64,000 nucleotides of DNA. Origin: Corynebacterium jeddahense (GTDB lineage Bacteria > Actinomycetota > Actinomycetes > Mycobacteriales > Mycobacteriaceae). The position numbers were made by a program, and so were the translations under genes. Below are positions 57,654 to 64,000 of this stretch, one piece after another. The stretch spans positions 1,612,001-1,676,000 of the forward strand of contig NZ_CP063194.1 of NCBI RefSeq assembly GCF_028609865.1, given 5' to 3'. Below the pieces are notes generated by a model, which ran no database searches, had not been told where the DNA came from, and saw only the letters and a list, made by a program, of their open reading frames with translations. Numbering within the stretch: the stretch's first letter is position 1; every line of letters begins with the position of its first letter.

Positions 57654-58395
57654 CTACGCCTGGCGCGGCGGGTTCGTCGAGCGCCCGGGTTCCGGCGGCC
57701 CCTTCTCGGTCGCCGACTCGTGGCGCCACTCGTCCGGCCGCGCGAACGGGCTGGAACTCCACCTCGAGCGCTTCTCGGCGACGGCCGGGCCGCTCCCCGC
57801 CGGCTTCGTCGACGGGCCGCTCCCCGCCGGCTTCGTCGACGGGATGCTCGCGCTGCTCGGCGAGGGGGATCTCTTCCCCCGCATCGCGCTATCTGAGGGG
57901 CAGTTGCTTCTCGACGTCCGTCCCGCCCCACCCCCTCGCCCCACCACAGCGCTCACTTATGTCGCGGCGCCGGATCCCCGCACGCAGCCCTTCGTGAAGG
58001 GCCCCGACTTCGAGGCGCTGCGCGACTACCGCTCGCGCTACCAGATCGAGGGCACCGACGACACGGTGATCGCCGACCCGGGCGGCGCGATGCTGGAGGC
58101 CACTACCGGCGCGCTCGTGATGTGGGACGGGGACACATTGTGCGTTCCCGACGGCACGCGACTGCCTAGCGTGACGCTGGGCCAGGTGGCCTCGCGGGCC
58201 GCGGAGTTGGGAATGCGCGTCGAGCCCCGTGAGTGCAGACCCGAACTCGCTGCCGAGCACCCGGTGTGGTTCCTGAACTCCCTCCACGGCATCAGCCCAG
58301 TAAGCGAGATCCGGGTCGGCCACGACGTGATCACTCCGCCCGCCCACCCAGACGCCGCCGAGTGGCAGGCCTGGTGGTGGGGCGGTTTCCGCTGA
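57646..58395 (+). CDS. pabC: aminotransferase class IV protein, probable aminodeoxychorismate lyase
   Basis: PabC-type PLP enzymes release pyruvate from aminodeoxychorismate to give p-aminobenzoate, which matches its 8-nt overlap with pabAB. The 249 residues are fairly short. The PLP Lys is likely in F-V-K-G-P-D, followed by R-Y-Q and the M-L-E-A-T-T-G-A-L segment where the family has E-x-T-x-x-N. The divergence from branched-chain aminotransferases makes the lyase role likely but not certain. Near residues 48-65 a nine-residue unit G-P-L-P-A-G-F-V-D occurs twice, from a 27-bp tandem repeat. Confidence 0.83.
   Translation: MRSYAWRGGFVERPGSGGPFSVADSWRHSSGRANGLELHLERFSATAGPLPAGFVDGPLPAGFVDGMLALLGEGDLFPRIALSEGQLLLDVRPAPPPRPTTALTYVAAPDPRTQPFVKGPDFEALRDYRSRYQIEGTDDTVIADPGGAMLEATTGALVMWDGDTLCVPDGTRLPSVTLGQVASRAAELGMRVEPRECRPELAAEHPVWFLNSLHGISPVSEIRVGHDVITPPAHPDAAEWQAWWWGGFR
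57787..57840 (+). repeat. 27-bp perfect tandem duplication in pabC
   Basis: Two identical 27-bp units (57787-57813 and 57814-57840), in frame, add nine residues (G-P-L-P-A-G-F-V-D) to the product. A recent slippage duplication is likely. Confidence 0.9.
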
Positions 58396-58398
58396 CCA

Positions 58399-59155
58399 TT
58401 TCTGCCGCTGCATACAACCCTCGAGCAGCGGTTGAGAGTGCTATGCAGGCGCTTATTCGCACCCCGCCCCAAAACCATGCGCACCGCCCCTGATTCTGCC
58501 GCTGCATACAACCCTCAAGCGCTGGTTGAGAGTGCTATGCAGCTGCAGAATCACCCGCCCCAAAACCAGGCGCACCACCCCACATTCTGCCGCTGCATAC
58601 AACCCTCAAGCACCACTCGAGACCACTATGCAGCCGCATAATCAGACGCCGGCGAACTTCCCTAGCAGCCCGGTGCCCCGCCCGAGATTCTGCCGCTGCA
58701 TACAACCCTCGAGCACTGGTTGAGAGTGCTATGCAGCCGCATAATCAGACGCCGCAAAACCAGGCACACCACCCCCACATTCTGCCGCTGCATACAACCC
58801 TCAAGCGCTGGTTGAGAGTGCTATGCAGCTGCAGAATCACCCGCCCCAAAACCAGGCGCACCACCCCACATTCTGCCGCTGCATACAACCCTCAAGCGCT
58901 GGTTGAGACCACTATGCAGCGGCATAACCGGACGCCGCAAAGGGCTGGCGCACTTCTCAAGCGACCAAGCCCACCACCCCGCATTCTGCAGCTGCATACA
59001 ACCCTCAAGCACCACTCGAGACCACTATGCAGCCGCATAATCAGACGCCGCAAAGGGCTGGCGCACTTCTCAAGCGACCAAGCCCACCGCCCGAGATTCT
59101 GCCGCTGCATACAACCCTCAAGCACCACTCGAGACCACTATGCAGCCGCATAATC
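58399..59155. repeat. array of eight ~60-bp palindromic repeats between convergent genes
   Basis: Eight imperfect palindromes of 58-61 bp lie at about 58399-58457, 58493-58552, 58584-58643, 58686-58746, 58779-58838, 58870-58929, 58983-59042 and 59095-59155. Arms are of the type ATTCTGCCGCTGCATA and TATGCAGCNGCANAATC; the central part begins CAACCCTC and ends GAG or GAGACCA. Intervals are about 91-113 bp. The spacers are repeated too, in two families (one with CAAAACCAGGC, one with CAAAGGGCTGGCGC), and each goes with one arm variant. No gene is seen; the open frames here are by-products of the repeats. It fills most of the 785-bp gap between the convergent pabC and UvrA2-like genes. Confidence 0.9.
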
Positions 59156-59180
59156 AGACGCCGCAGAATCCCCAGAACGC

Positions 59181-61634
59181 CTACGCCGACCGCGCGGCGA
59201 GCACCCGCCCCGTCGCCGTGTCGCGCTCGGCCAGCTCTGCCGGCGTGCCGTCGGCGACGATCCGTCCGCCGTCGCTGCCGGCGCCCGGCCCCATCTCGAT
59301 AATGCGGTCGGCCTGTGCGAGCACCGCGAGGTCGTGCTCGACGACGATGACGGTCTGCCCCGCGTCGACGAGGCTGTTGAGCTCCCGCGCCAGCAGCGCC
59401 ACGTCCGCCGGGTGCAGGCCGGTCGTCGGCTCGTCGAGAAGGTAGACGGTGTGGCCCCGGCGCGCGGAGCGCGAGCGCTGCAGCTCGGTGGCCAGCTTGA
59501 TGCGCTGTGCCTCGCCGCCGGAGAGCTCCGGCGCGCCCTGGCCGAGACGCAGGTAGCCCAGCCCCACGGCCTGCAGCGTTTCCACCGCGCGTAGGATCTT
59601 CGGCTCGTCGACGAACACGTCTGCGGCCTCGTCGACGGTGAGGTCGAGCACCTGCGCGACGTTGAGGCCGTGCCAGGTCACCTCGAGGGTTTCGTCGTTG
59701 TAGCGCGCGCCGCCACAGTCCGGGCAGGTGGTGTACGAGCCGGGTAGGAACACCAGCTCCACCTCGATCGTGCCCGCGCCGCCGCACGTTGGGCACTGCC
59801 CCTGCTTCAGGTTGTATGAGAACCGCGACACGGTCCACTTCCGCCGCTTCGCCTCGTCGGTGGCGGCGAACAGCTTGCGCACGCCATCGAACAGCCCGGT
59901 GTACGTCGCCAGCGTCGAGCGTGGCGTGCGCCCGATGGGCCGCTGGGTGATCTGCACGACTCGACTCACGGCATCGAAGCCAGCATGCGTATCGACGCCC
60001 CATCCGGCCTCCCCCGCCGAACCAGCATCATCCGCGGCATCGTCTCCCGCGTCCCCCTCATCCCCCTCGTCCGCCACCGCCGATGCGGACTCGCGCAGCA
60101 CGCCCGCGAGCACGGTGCTCACCAGCGTGGACTTCCCGGAGCCGGACACGCCGGCCACGGCGGTGAACTGCCCCAGCCCAAAGGACACGTCCAACCCGTC
60201 GATGGTGCGCGCACGCACGCCGGACAGGGTGAGGGTGCCGGTGGCGGGCCGTGGGGCGTCGCAAAGCGAAAGCGTCCGGTTGGCAAGCGCTTTCGCCGTG
60301 GGCGTGTCCGCGTCGTAGTCGGCGACCGGGCCGGAGTAGACCACCTCGCCGCCGCGCTCACCGGCGAGCGGGCCGACGTCCACGAGCCAGTCGGCCTGCG
60401 CGACGAGGTCCATGTCGTGCTCGACGAGGAGGACGGAGTTGCCCGCGTCGATAAAGCGGCGGCAAATGTCGAGTACCGCGCCGCGCTCGGCGGGGTGCAG
60501 TCCCGCGGACGGCTCGTCGAGGACGTAGGCCACGCCGAACAGTCCGGAGCGCAGCTGGGCGGCGAGGCGGATGCGCTGGAGCTCGCCGGCGGAGAGCGTG
60601 CGGGCGGGGCGGTCGAGGCTCAGGTGCGCGAGCCCAAGGTCGAGCGCTGACTGCAACGCCGGCACGATCTGCCTGAGCAGGAGGTCCTCGGCGGAGTTCG
60701 GCGCGGGGTCCTGCGCCGAGAGCACCGCGTGGACGCGGTCGAGGGGGAGGGCGCCGAGCTCGTCGATGGGCATGCCGGCGTAGGTCACCGCGAGGGCGTC
60801 GGGGTTAAGGCGACGGCCGCCGCAGACCTCGCAGACGCGGGATTCCATGTAGGACAGCACGCGCTTGCGCAGGCTGTCGGACTGGGTCTCCGCGAGCGTC
60901 TTGGTCAGGTACGACGCCACGGAGCGCCACGTGCCCTCGTAGTTGCGCTGGATCTGGTCGGCGCCGCGCGTCGGCTTCACGGTGACCACGGGGCGCTCGT
61001 CCGTGAACAGGATCCACTCGCGGTCGCGCTTCGGCAGGTCCTGCCACGGCGAATCGAGGTCGTAGCCGAGCTCGGCGAGGATGTCGTGGAAGTTCTTGCC
61101 CGCCCAGGCGCCGGGCCACGCGGCGATGGCGCCCTCCTCGATGGAAAGCGTCGGATCCGGCACCATCGACGCCTCGGTCGGCTCGTGGACGGTTCCGGTG
61201 CCCTGGCACGCCGGGCACATGCCCTCGGGCGTGTTCGGCGAGAACGAGTCGGAGTACAACCCCTTCGGGTTATCGCCGGCGCGCGAGTAGAGCAGGCGGA
61301 TCGAGTTGGACAGCGCGGAAACCGTGCCCACCGTGGAGCGCGCCCCGCCGCCGGTGGTGGACTGCTGCAGCGCCACCGTCGGCGGCAGCCCGTCGATGGA
61401 GCCGACCTGCGGGTCCACCGCGGAGGAAATGAGGCGACGCGCAAACGGCGCTACCGATTCAAGGTAGCGCCGTTGCCCCTCCCCGTGGATGGTGCCGAAC
61501 GCGAGGGAGGACTTGCCGGAGCCGGACACCCCGGTCACCGCGACGAGCGTGCCACGGGGGATCTCGACGTCGACGTTGCGCAGGTTGTGCAGGTGGGCGT
61601 CGCGGACTTCGATTCCAGCGTCGATTTTGGTCAT
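59181..61634 (-). CDS. UvrA2-like ABC ATPase (excinuclease subunit A paralogue)
   Basis: An 817-residue UvrA-type protein with two ABC modules. The first Walker A is G-V-S-G-S-G-K-S-S (35-43) and the second is the same motif further on; the first signature is L-S-A-G-E and the second L-S-G-G-E. Zinc modules are C-P-A-C and C-P-T-C ... C-P-D-C. Only about 100 residues separate the first Walker A from the first zinc Cys (C140), against more than 200 in E. coli UvrA, so the UvrB-binding domain appears absent, as in UvrA2/DrrC proteins linked to drug or DNA-damage tolerance. An acidic linker follows the second Walker A. The ATG at 61634 has a TACGCT -10 7 nt upstream. Confidence 0.88.
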   Translation of the reverse strand: MTKIDAGIEVRDAHLHNLRNVDVEIPRGTLVAVTGVSGSGKSSLAFGTIHGEGQRRYLESVAPFARRLISSAVDPQVGSIDGLPPTVALQQSTTGGGARSTVGTVSALSNSIRLLYSRAGDNPKGLYSDSFSPNTPEGMCPACQGTGTVHEPTEASMVPDPTLSIEEGAIAAWPGAWAGKNFHDILAELGYDLDSPWQDLPKRDREWILFTDERPVVTVKPTRGADQIQRNYEGTWRSVASYLTKTLAETQSDSLRKRVLSYMESRVCEVCGGRRLNPDALAVTYAGMPIDELGALPLDRVHAVLSAQDPAPNSAEDLLLRQIVPALQSALDLGLAHLSLDRPARTLSAGELQRIRLAAQLRSGLFGVAYVLDEPSAGLHPAERGAVLDICRRFIDAGNSVLLVEHDMDLVAQADWLVDVGPLAGERGGEVVYSGPVADYDADTPTAKALANRTLSLCDAPRPATGTLTLSGVRARTIDGLDVSFGLGQFTAVAGVSGSGKSTLVSTVLAGVLRESASAVADEGDEGDAGDDAADDAGSAGEAGWGVDTHAGFDAVSRVVQITQRPIGRTPRSTLATYTGLFDGVRKLFAATDEAKRRKWTVSRFSYNLKQGQCPTCGGAGTIEVELVFLPGSYTTCPDCGGARYNDETLEVTWHGLNVAQVLDLTVDEAADVFVDEPKILRAVETLQAVGLGYLRLGQGAPELSGGEAQRIKLATELQRSRSARRGHTVYLLDEPTTGLHPADVALLARELNSLVDAGQTVIVVEHDLAVLAQADRIIEMGPGAGSDGGRIVADGTPAELAERDTATGRVLAARSA

Positions 61635-61641
61635 GCCTACC

Positions 61642-61647
61642 AGCGTA
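61642..61647 (-). promoter_or_regulatory. -10 element of the leaderless UvrA2-like gene
   Basis: TACGCT on the minus strand, 7 nt before the ATG at 61634; it overlaps the first bases after the pyk stop side of the gap. Confidence 0.45.
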
Positions 61648-61648
61648 A

Positions 61649-63076
61649 CTACTGCCCCTGTCGCGTGTCCTCGCCGAGCTGGTGCACGTGGATCGTGTTC
61701 GTGGTACCGGCCACCCCGGGCGGCGTGCCGGCGACAACGACCATCGTGTCGCCCTCGTTGTATTCGTCCATGGCGAGCAGCTGCTCGTCGACCACCTGGA
61801 TCATGTGGTCGGTGCTGTGCACCTCGCGACACAGGAACGTCTCCGCGCCCCACGTCATCGCGAGCTGGGAGCGCACCTGCTGCACCGGCGTGAACACGAG
61901 CAGCGGCAGATCCGGGTGCAGGCGGGCAACGCGGCGGGCGGTGTCGCCGGTGGTGGTGAACGTGACAATCGCCTTCGCGTTGAGGCGGTTCGCGATGTCG
62001 TTCGCCGAGTAGGAGATCACGCCGCGCTTCGTGCGCGGGATGTGGTTGAGCGGCGGCACGTCGCCGACCGTCTCGGCCGAGCGCACGATGCGGCTCATGG
62101 TGCGCACCACGTTGTGCGGGTCCACGCCGACGGACGTCTCGCCGGAGAGCATGACGGCGTCCGCGCCGTCGAGCACGGCGTTGGCCACGTCAGAGGCCTC
62201 GGCGCGGGTCGGGCGGGAGTTCTCGATCATCGAGTCGAGCATCTGCGTGGCCACGATCACCGGCTTCGCGTTCTCGCGCGCGATCTGGATGACTCGCTTC
62301 TGCACGAGCGGCACCTGCTCGAGCGGGATCTCCACGCCGAGGTCGCCGCGGGCGACCATCACGGCGTCAAACGCGAGGATGATGGATTCGAGCGCGTCGA
62401 CGGCCTCGGGCTTTTCAAGCTTGGCGACGACCGGCACGCGCCTGCCCACTTCGTCCATGATCTCGTGCACGAGGTCCACGTCCGACGGGGAGCGCACGAA
62501 CGACAGGGCGACGATATCCACGCCGAGCTGCAGCGCGAAGCGCAGGTCTTCCTTGTCCTTCTCGCTCAGCGCCGGCACGGAAATGTCCATGCCCGGCAGC
62601 GAGACGCCCTTGTTGTTCGATACCGGGCCGCCCTCGGTGACGCGGCAGACGACATCGTTGCCGTCGATCTCGGTGCAGACGAGGCCCACCTTGCCGTCGT
62701 CGACAAGCAGGCGATCCCCCGGCTTCGCGTCATCCGCGAGGTGCTTGTAGGTGGTGGACACGCGGTCGTGCGTGCCCTCGACGTCGTCGACGGTGATGCG
62801 CACCGTCTCGCCGGTCTCCCACACCGTCTTGCCGTCGCCCTCGAAGCGGCCGAGACGGATCTTCGGGCCCTGCAGGTCGGCGAGGATGCCCACGGCGTGG
62901 CCGGTCTCGTCGGTCGCCTCGCGCACCCAGCGGTAGTTCTGCTCGTGGTCGGCATGCTCGCCGTGCGAGAAGTTCAGGCGCGCGACGTCCATGCCGTCGC
63001 GCACCAAGCCCAGGATGGCGTCTTTGCTGGCCACCGCCGGCCCGAGCGTGCAAACGATCTTGGTGTTTCTATCCAC
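61649..63076 (-). CDS. pyk: pyruvate kinase
   Basis: Pyk converts phosphoenolpyruvate and ADP to pyruvate and ATP. The 475 residues match corynebacterial Pyk. Motifs are T-K-I-V-C-T-L-G-P, the active-site [22 protein letters not shown], and A-T-Q-M-L-D-S-M-I. The GTG at 63076 (V-D-R-N-T-K-I-V) has an AAGGCGAGG-like site upstream and overlaps the lgt end by 8 nt; longer frames are not conserved. Its product feeds pyruvate to mqo-linked central metabolism. Confidence 0.96.
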   Translation of the reverse strand: MDRNTKIVCTLGPAVASKDAILGLVRDGMDVARLNFSHGEHADHEQNYRWVREATDETGHAVGILADLQGPKIRLGRFEGDGKTVWETGETVRITVDDVEGTHDRVSTTYKHLADDAKPGDRLLVDDGKVGLVCTEIDGNDVVCRVTEGGPVSNNKGVSLPGMDISVPALSEKDKEDLRFALQLGVDIVALSFVRSPSDVDLVHEIMDEVGRRVPVVAKLEKPEAVDALESIILAFDAVMVARGDLGVEIPLEQVPLVQKRVIQIARENAKPVIVATQMLDSMIENSRPTRAEASDVANAVLDGADAVMLSGETSVGVDPHNVVRTMSRIVRSAETVGDVPPLNHIPRTKRGVISYSANDIANRLNAKAIVTFTTTGDTARRVARLHPDLPLLVFTPVQQVRSQLAMTWGAETFLCREVHSTDHMIQVVDEQLLAMDEYNEGDTMVVVAGTPPGVAGTTNTIHVHQLGEDTRQGQ

Positions 63077-64000
63077 GTTGTCGAACCTCGCCTTCGTAGG
63101 TTGCTTGCGTGTGTTCCGTTTCCCCACGGTACTCCGCTTCGCTGACACGTGCCGGGGCCGAACCGGCGGAGTTGTACGAAGGATCAACCTCTTCCGGCGT
63201 CTCGCGGTCCTTGCGCTGGCGCAGGAATACCACCACCGCGACGATGAAGAGGATCGCCGAGACCCACGTGTTTACGCGCAGGCCGAGAATGTGCGTCGCC
63301 TCGTCGCGACGCATGAGCTCGATGAAGAACCGGCCCAGGGTGTAGCTGGCCACGTACAGCCAGAACACGCTGCCGCGGCCGAGGCGGAAGCGCTTGTCGG
63401 CCCAGATAAGCACGAAGAACATGGCGACGTTCCAGATCAGCTCGTAAAGGAACGTCGGGTGCACGCTCGCGATCACCTCGCCGGTGGAGCGCCCCGTGAG
63501 CGGCGCGTAGTTGCCCGCATCGTTGACGCGGTAGTAAATGTCCAGCGCCCACGGCACGTTCGTCTCCGCGCCGTAGAGCTCCTGGTTGAAGTAGTTGCCT
63601 AGGCGCCCGATGCCCTGGGCAAGGATGATGGTTGGCGCGACGGCGTCCGCGAGGGGGGCGAGCGGCAGCTTCTTGTGCCGCATCATCGCCCACACGGCGA
63701 GCGCCCCGAGCACGACGGCGCCGATGATGCCCAGGCCGCCGGCGGAGATGTTGAACGCCTTCCACGGGTCCTTGCCCTCACCGAAGTACTTATCGTGGTC
63801 GGTAATCACGTGGTAGAGGCGCCCGCCGACGATGCCGGCCGGGATGGCCACGATCGCCGCGTCCCACACCGTGTCCGGGTTGCCGCCACGGGCGGCGTAG
63901 CGGCGCAGTGAGATCGCCAGCGCCACGACGATGCCGGTCATGATGCACAGCGCGTACGCGCGGATCGGGATCGGCCCGAGGTACCAGACGCCCTGCGGCG
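63069..64000 (-). CDS. lgt: prolipoprotein diacylglyceryl transferase, 5' part missing
   Basis: Lgt moves diacylglycerol from phosphatidylglycerol to the lipobox Cys of prolipoproteins in the membrane. The frame continues through the right edge: the visible N-terminal part includes [12 protein letters not shown], a family hallmark, so the start lies outside. Further inside are G-R-L-Y-H-V, the signature [13 protein letters not shown] with the catalytic Arg, and H-P-T-F-L-Y-E-L. About seven membrane helices are expected. It overlaps pyk by 8 nt. The lipoprotein PBP at 7.6 kb is a possible client. Confidence 0.95.
   Translation of the reverse strand, partial: PQGVWYLGPIPIRAYALCIMTGIVVALAISLRRYAARGGNPDTVWDAAIVAIPAGIVGGRLYHVITDHDKYFGEGKDPWKAFNISAGGLGIIGAVVLGALAVWAMMRHKKLPLAPLADAVAPTIILAQGIGRLGNYFNQELYGAETNVPWALDIYYRVNDAGNYAPLTGRSTGEVIASVHPTFLYELIWNVAMFFVLIWADKRFRLGRGSVFWLYVASYTLGRFFIELMRRDEATHILGLRVNTWVSAILFIVAVVVFLRQRKDRETPEEVDPSYNSAGSAPARVSEAEYRGETEHTQATYEGEVRQRG

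Noticed and set aside
58432..59153. Short proteins reading through the repeats
   Set aside because: Open frames arise because the repeated block has few stops in some frames. They share the repeats' own sequence (C-I-Q-P-S-S) and have no ribosome site.
58399..59155. CRISPR array
   Set aside because: The repeats are about 60 bp and palindromic throughout, the spacers are themselves repeated rather than unique, and no cas gene is nearby.
58399..59155. Integron attC array
   Set aside because: The units are in the right size range but lack clear GTTRRRY/RYYYAAC core sites, there are no cassettes between them, and no integrase is nearby.

Overview
This 64 kb window is chromosomal DNA from a high-GC actinobacterium, almost certainly a Corynebacterium. 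The evidence is a mycothiol-disulfide reductase, a malate:quinone oxidoreductase next to it, corynebacterial-type families (DUF2631, DUF2469, a DUF4921-like protein), and a gene order shared with Corynebacterium and Mycobacterium. Nearly all of it is core genome. No rRNA or tRNA gene, prophage, CRISPR array or biosynthetic cluster was seen. The only mobile-element trace is the 3' end of an IS3-type transposase at the left edge.

Layout: (1) 1-6.6 kb holds the transposase remnant, mqo, an alpha/beta hydrolase, mtr, and two tandem exported proteins of unknown function. (2) 6.6-13 kb, minus strand: map, a lipoprotein class B penicillin-binding protein, ispG, the site-2 protease rseP/rip1, and dxr. 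Two of these are MEP isoprenoid steps. (3) 13-20.5 kb: a DUF2631 membrane protein, rlmN, cdsA, frr, an inserted amidase on the opposite strand, pyrH, tsf, rpsB. (4) 20.8-27.4 kb: an M23 peptidase-like protein, xerC, dprA, yifB/comM, yraN, DUF2469, rnhB, lepB. (5) 27.4-42 kb: rplS, tex, trmD with a long C-terminal extension, rimM, rpsP, an acyltransferase-3/SGNH protein, ffh, ftsY, smc. Ffh, FtsY and LepB together form the co-translational secretion route. (6) 42-48.6 kb: acyP, an AGCS symporter, a flavin reductase, mutM, rnc, DUF177, a coiled-coil DivIVA-like protein, gdhA. (7) 48.7-58.4 kb: glycerate kinase, a hypothetical, a HIT/GalT-like DUF4921-type protein, an M20 amidohydrolase, glycogen phosphorylase, a GNAT protein, and the folate pair pabAB-pabC. 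(8) 58.4-59.2 kb is non-coding and filled by eight palindromic repeats. (9) 59.2-64 kb: a UvrA2-like ATPase, pyk, and lgt running off the right edge.

Many genes have no Shine-Dalgarno sequence. Instead they have a TANNNT hexamer ending 6-9 nt before the start codon, as expected for leaderless transcripts, and I used this to choose several starts. The least explained signals are the palindromic repeat array between pabC and the UvrA2-like gene, a dispersed 11-bp motif GCNTATCGACG found 15 times in coding and non-coding DNA, the TrmD extension, and the tandem exported proteins.
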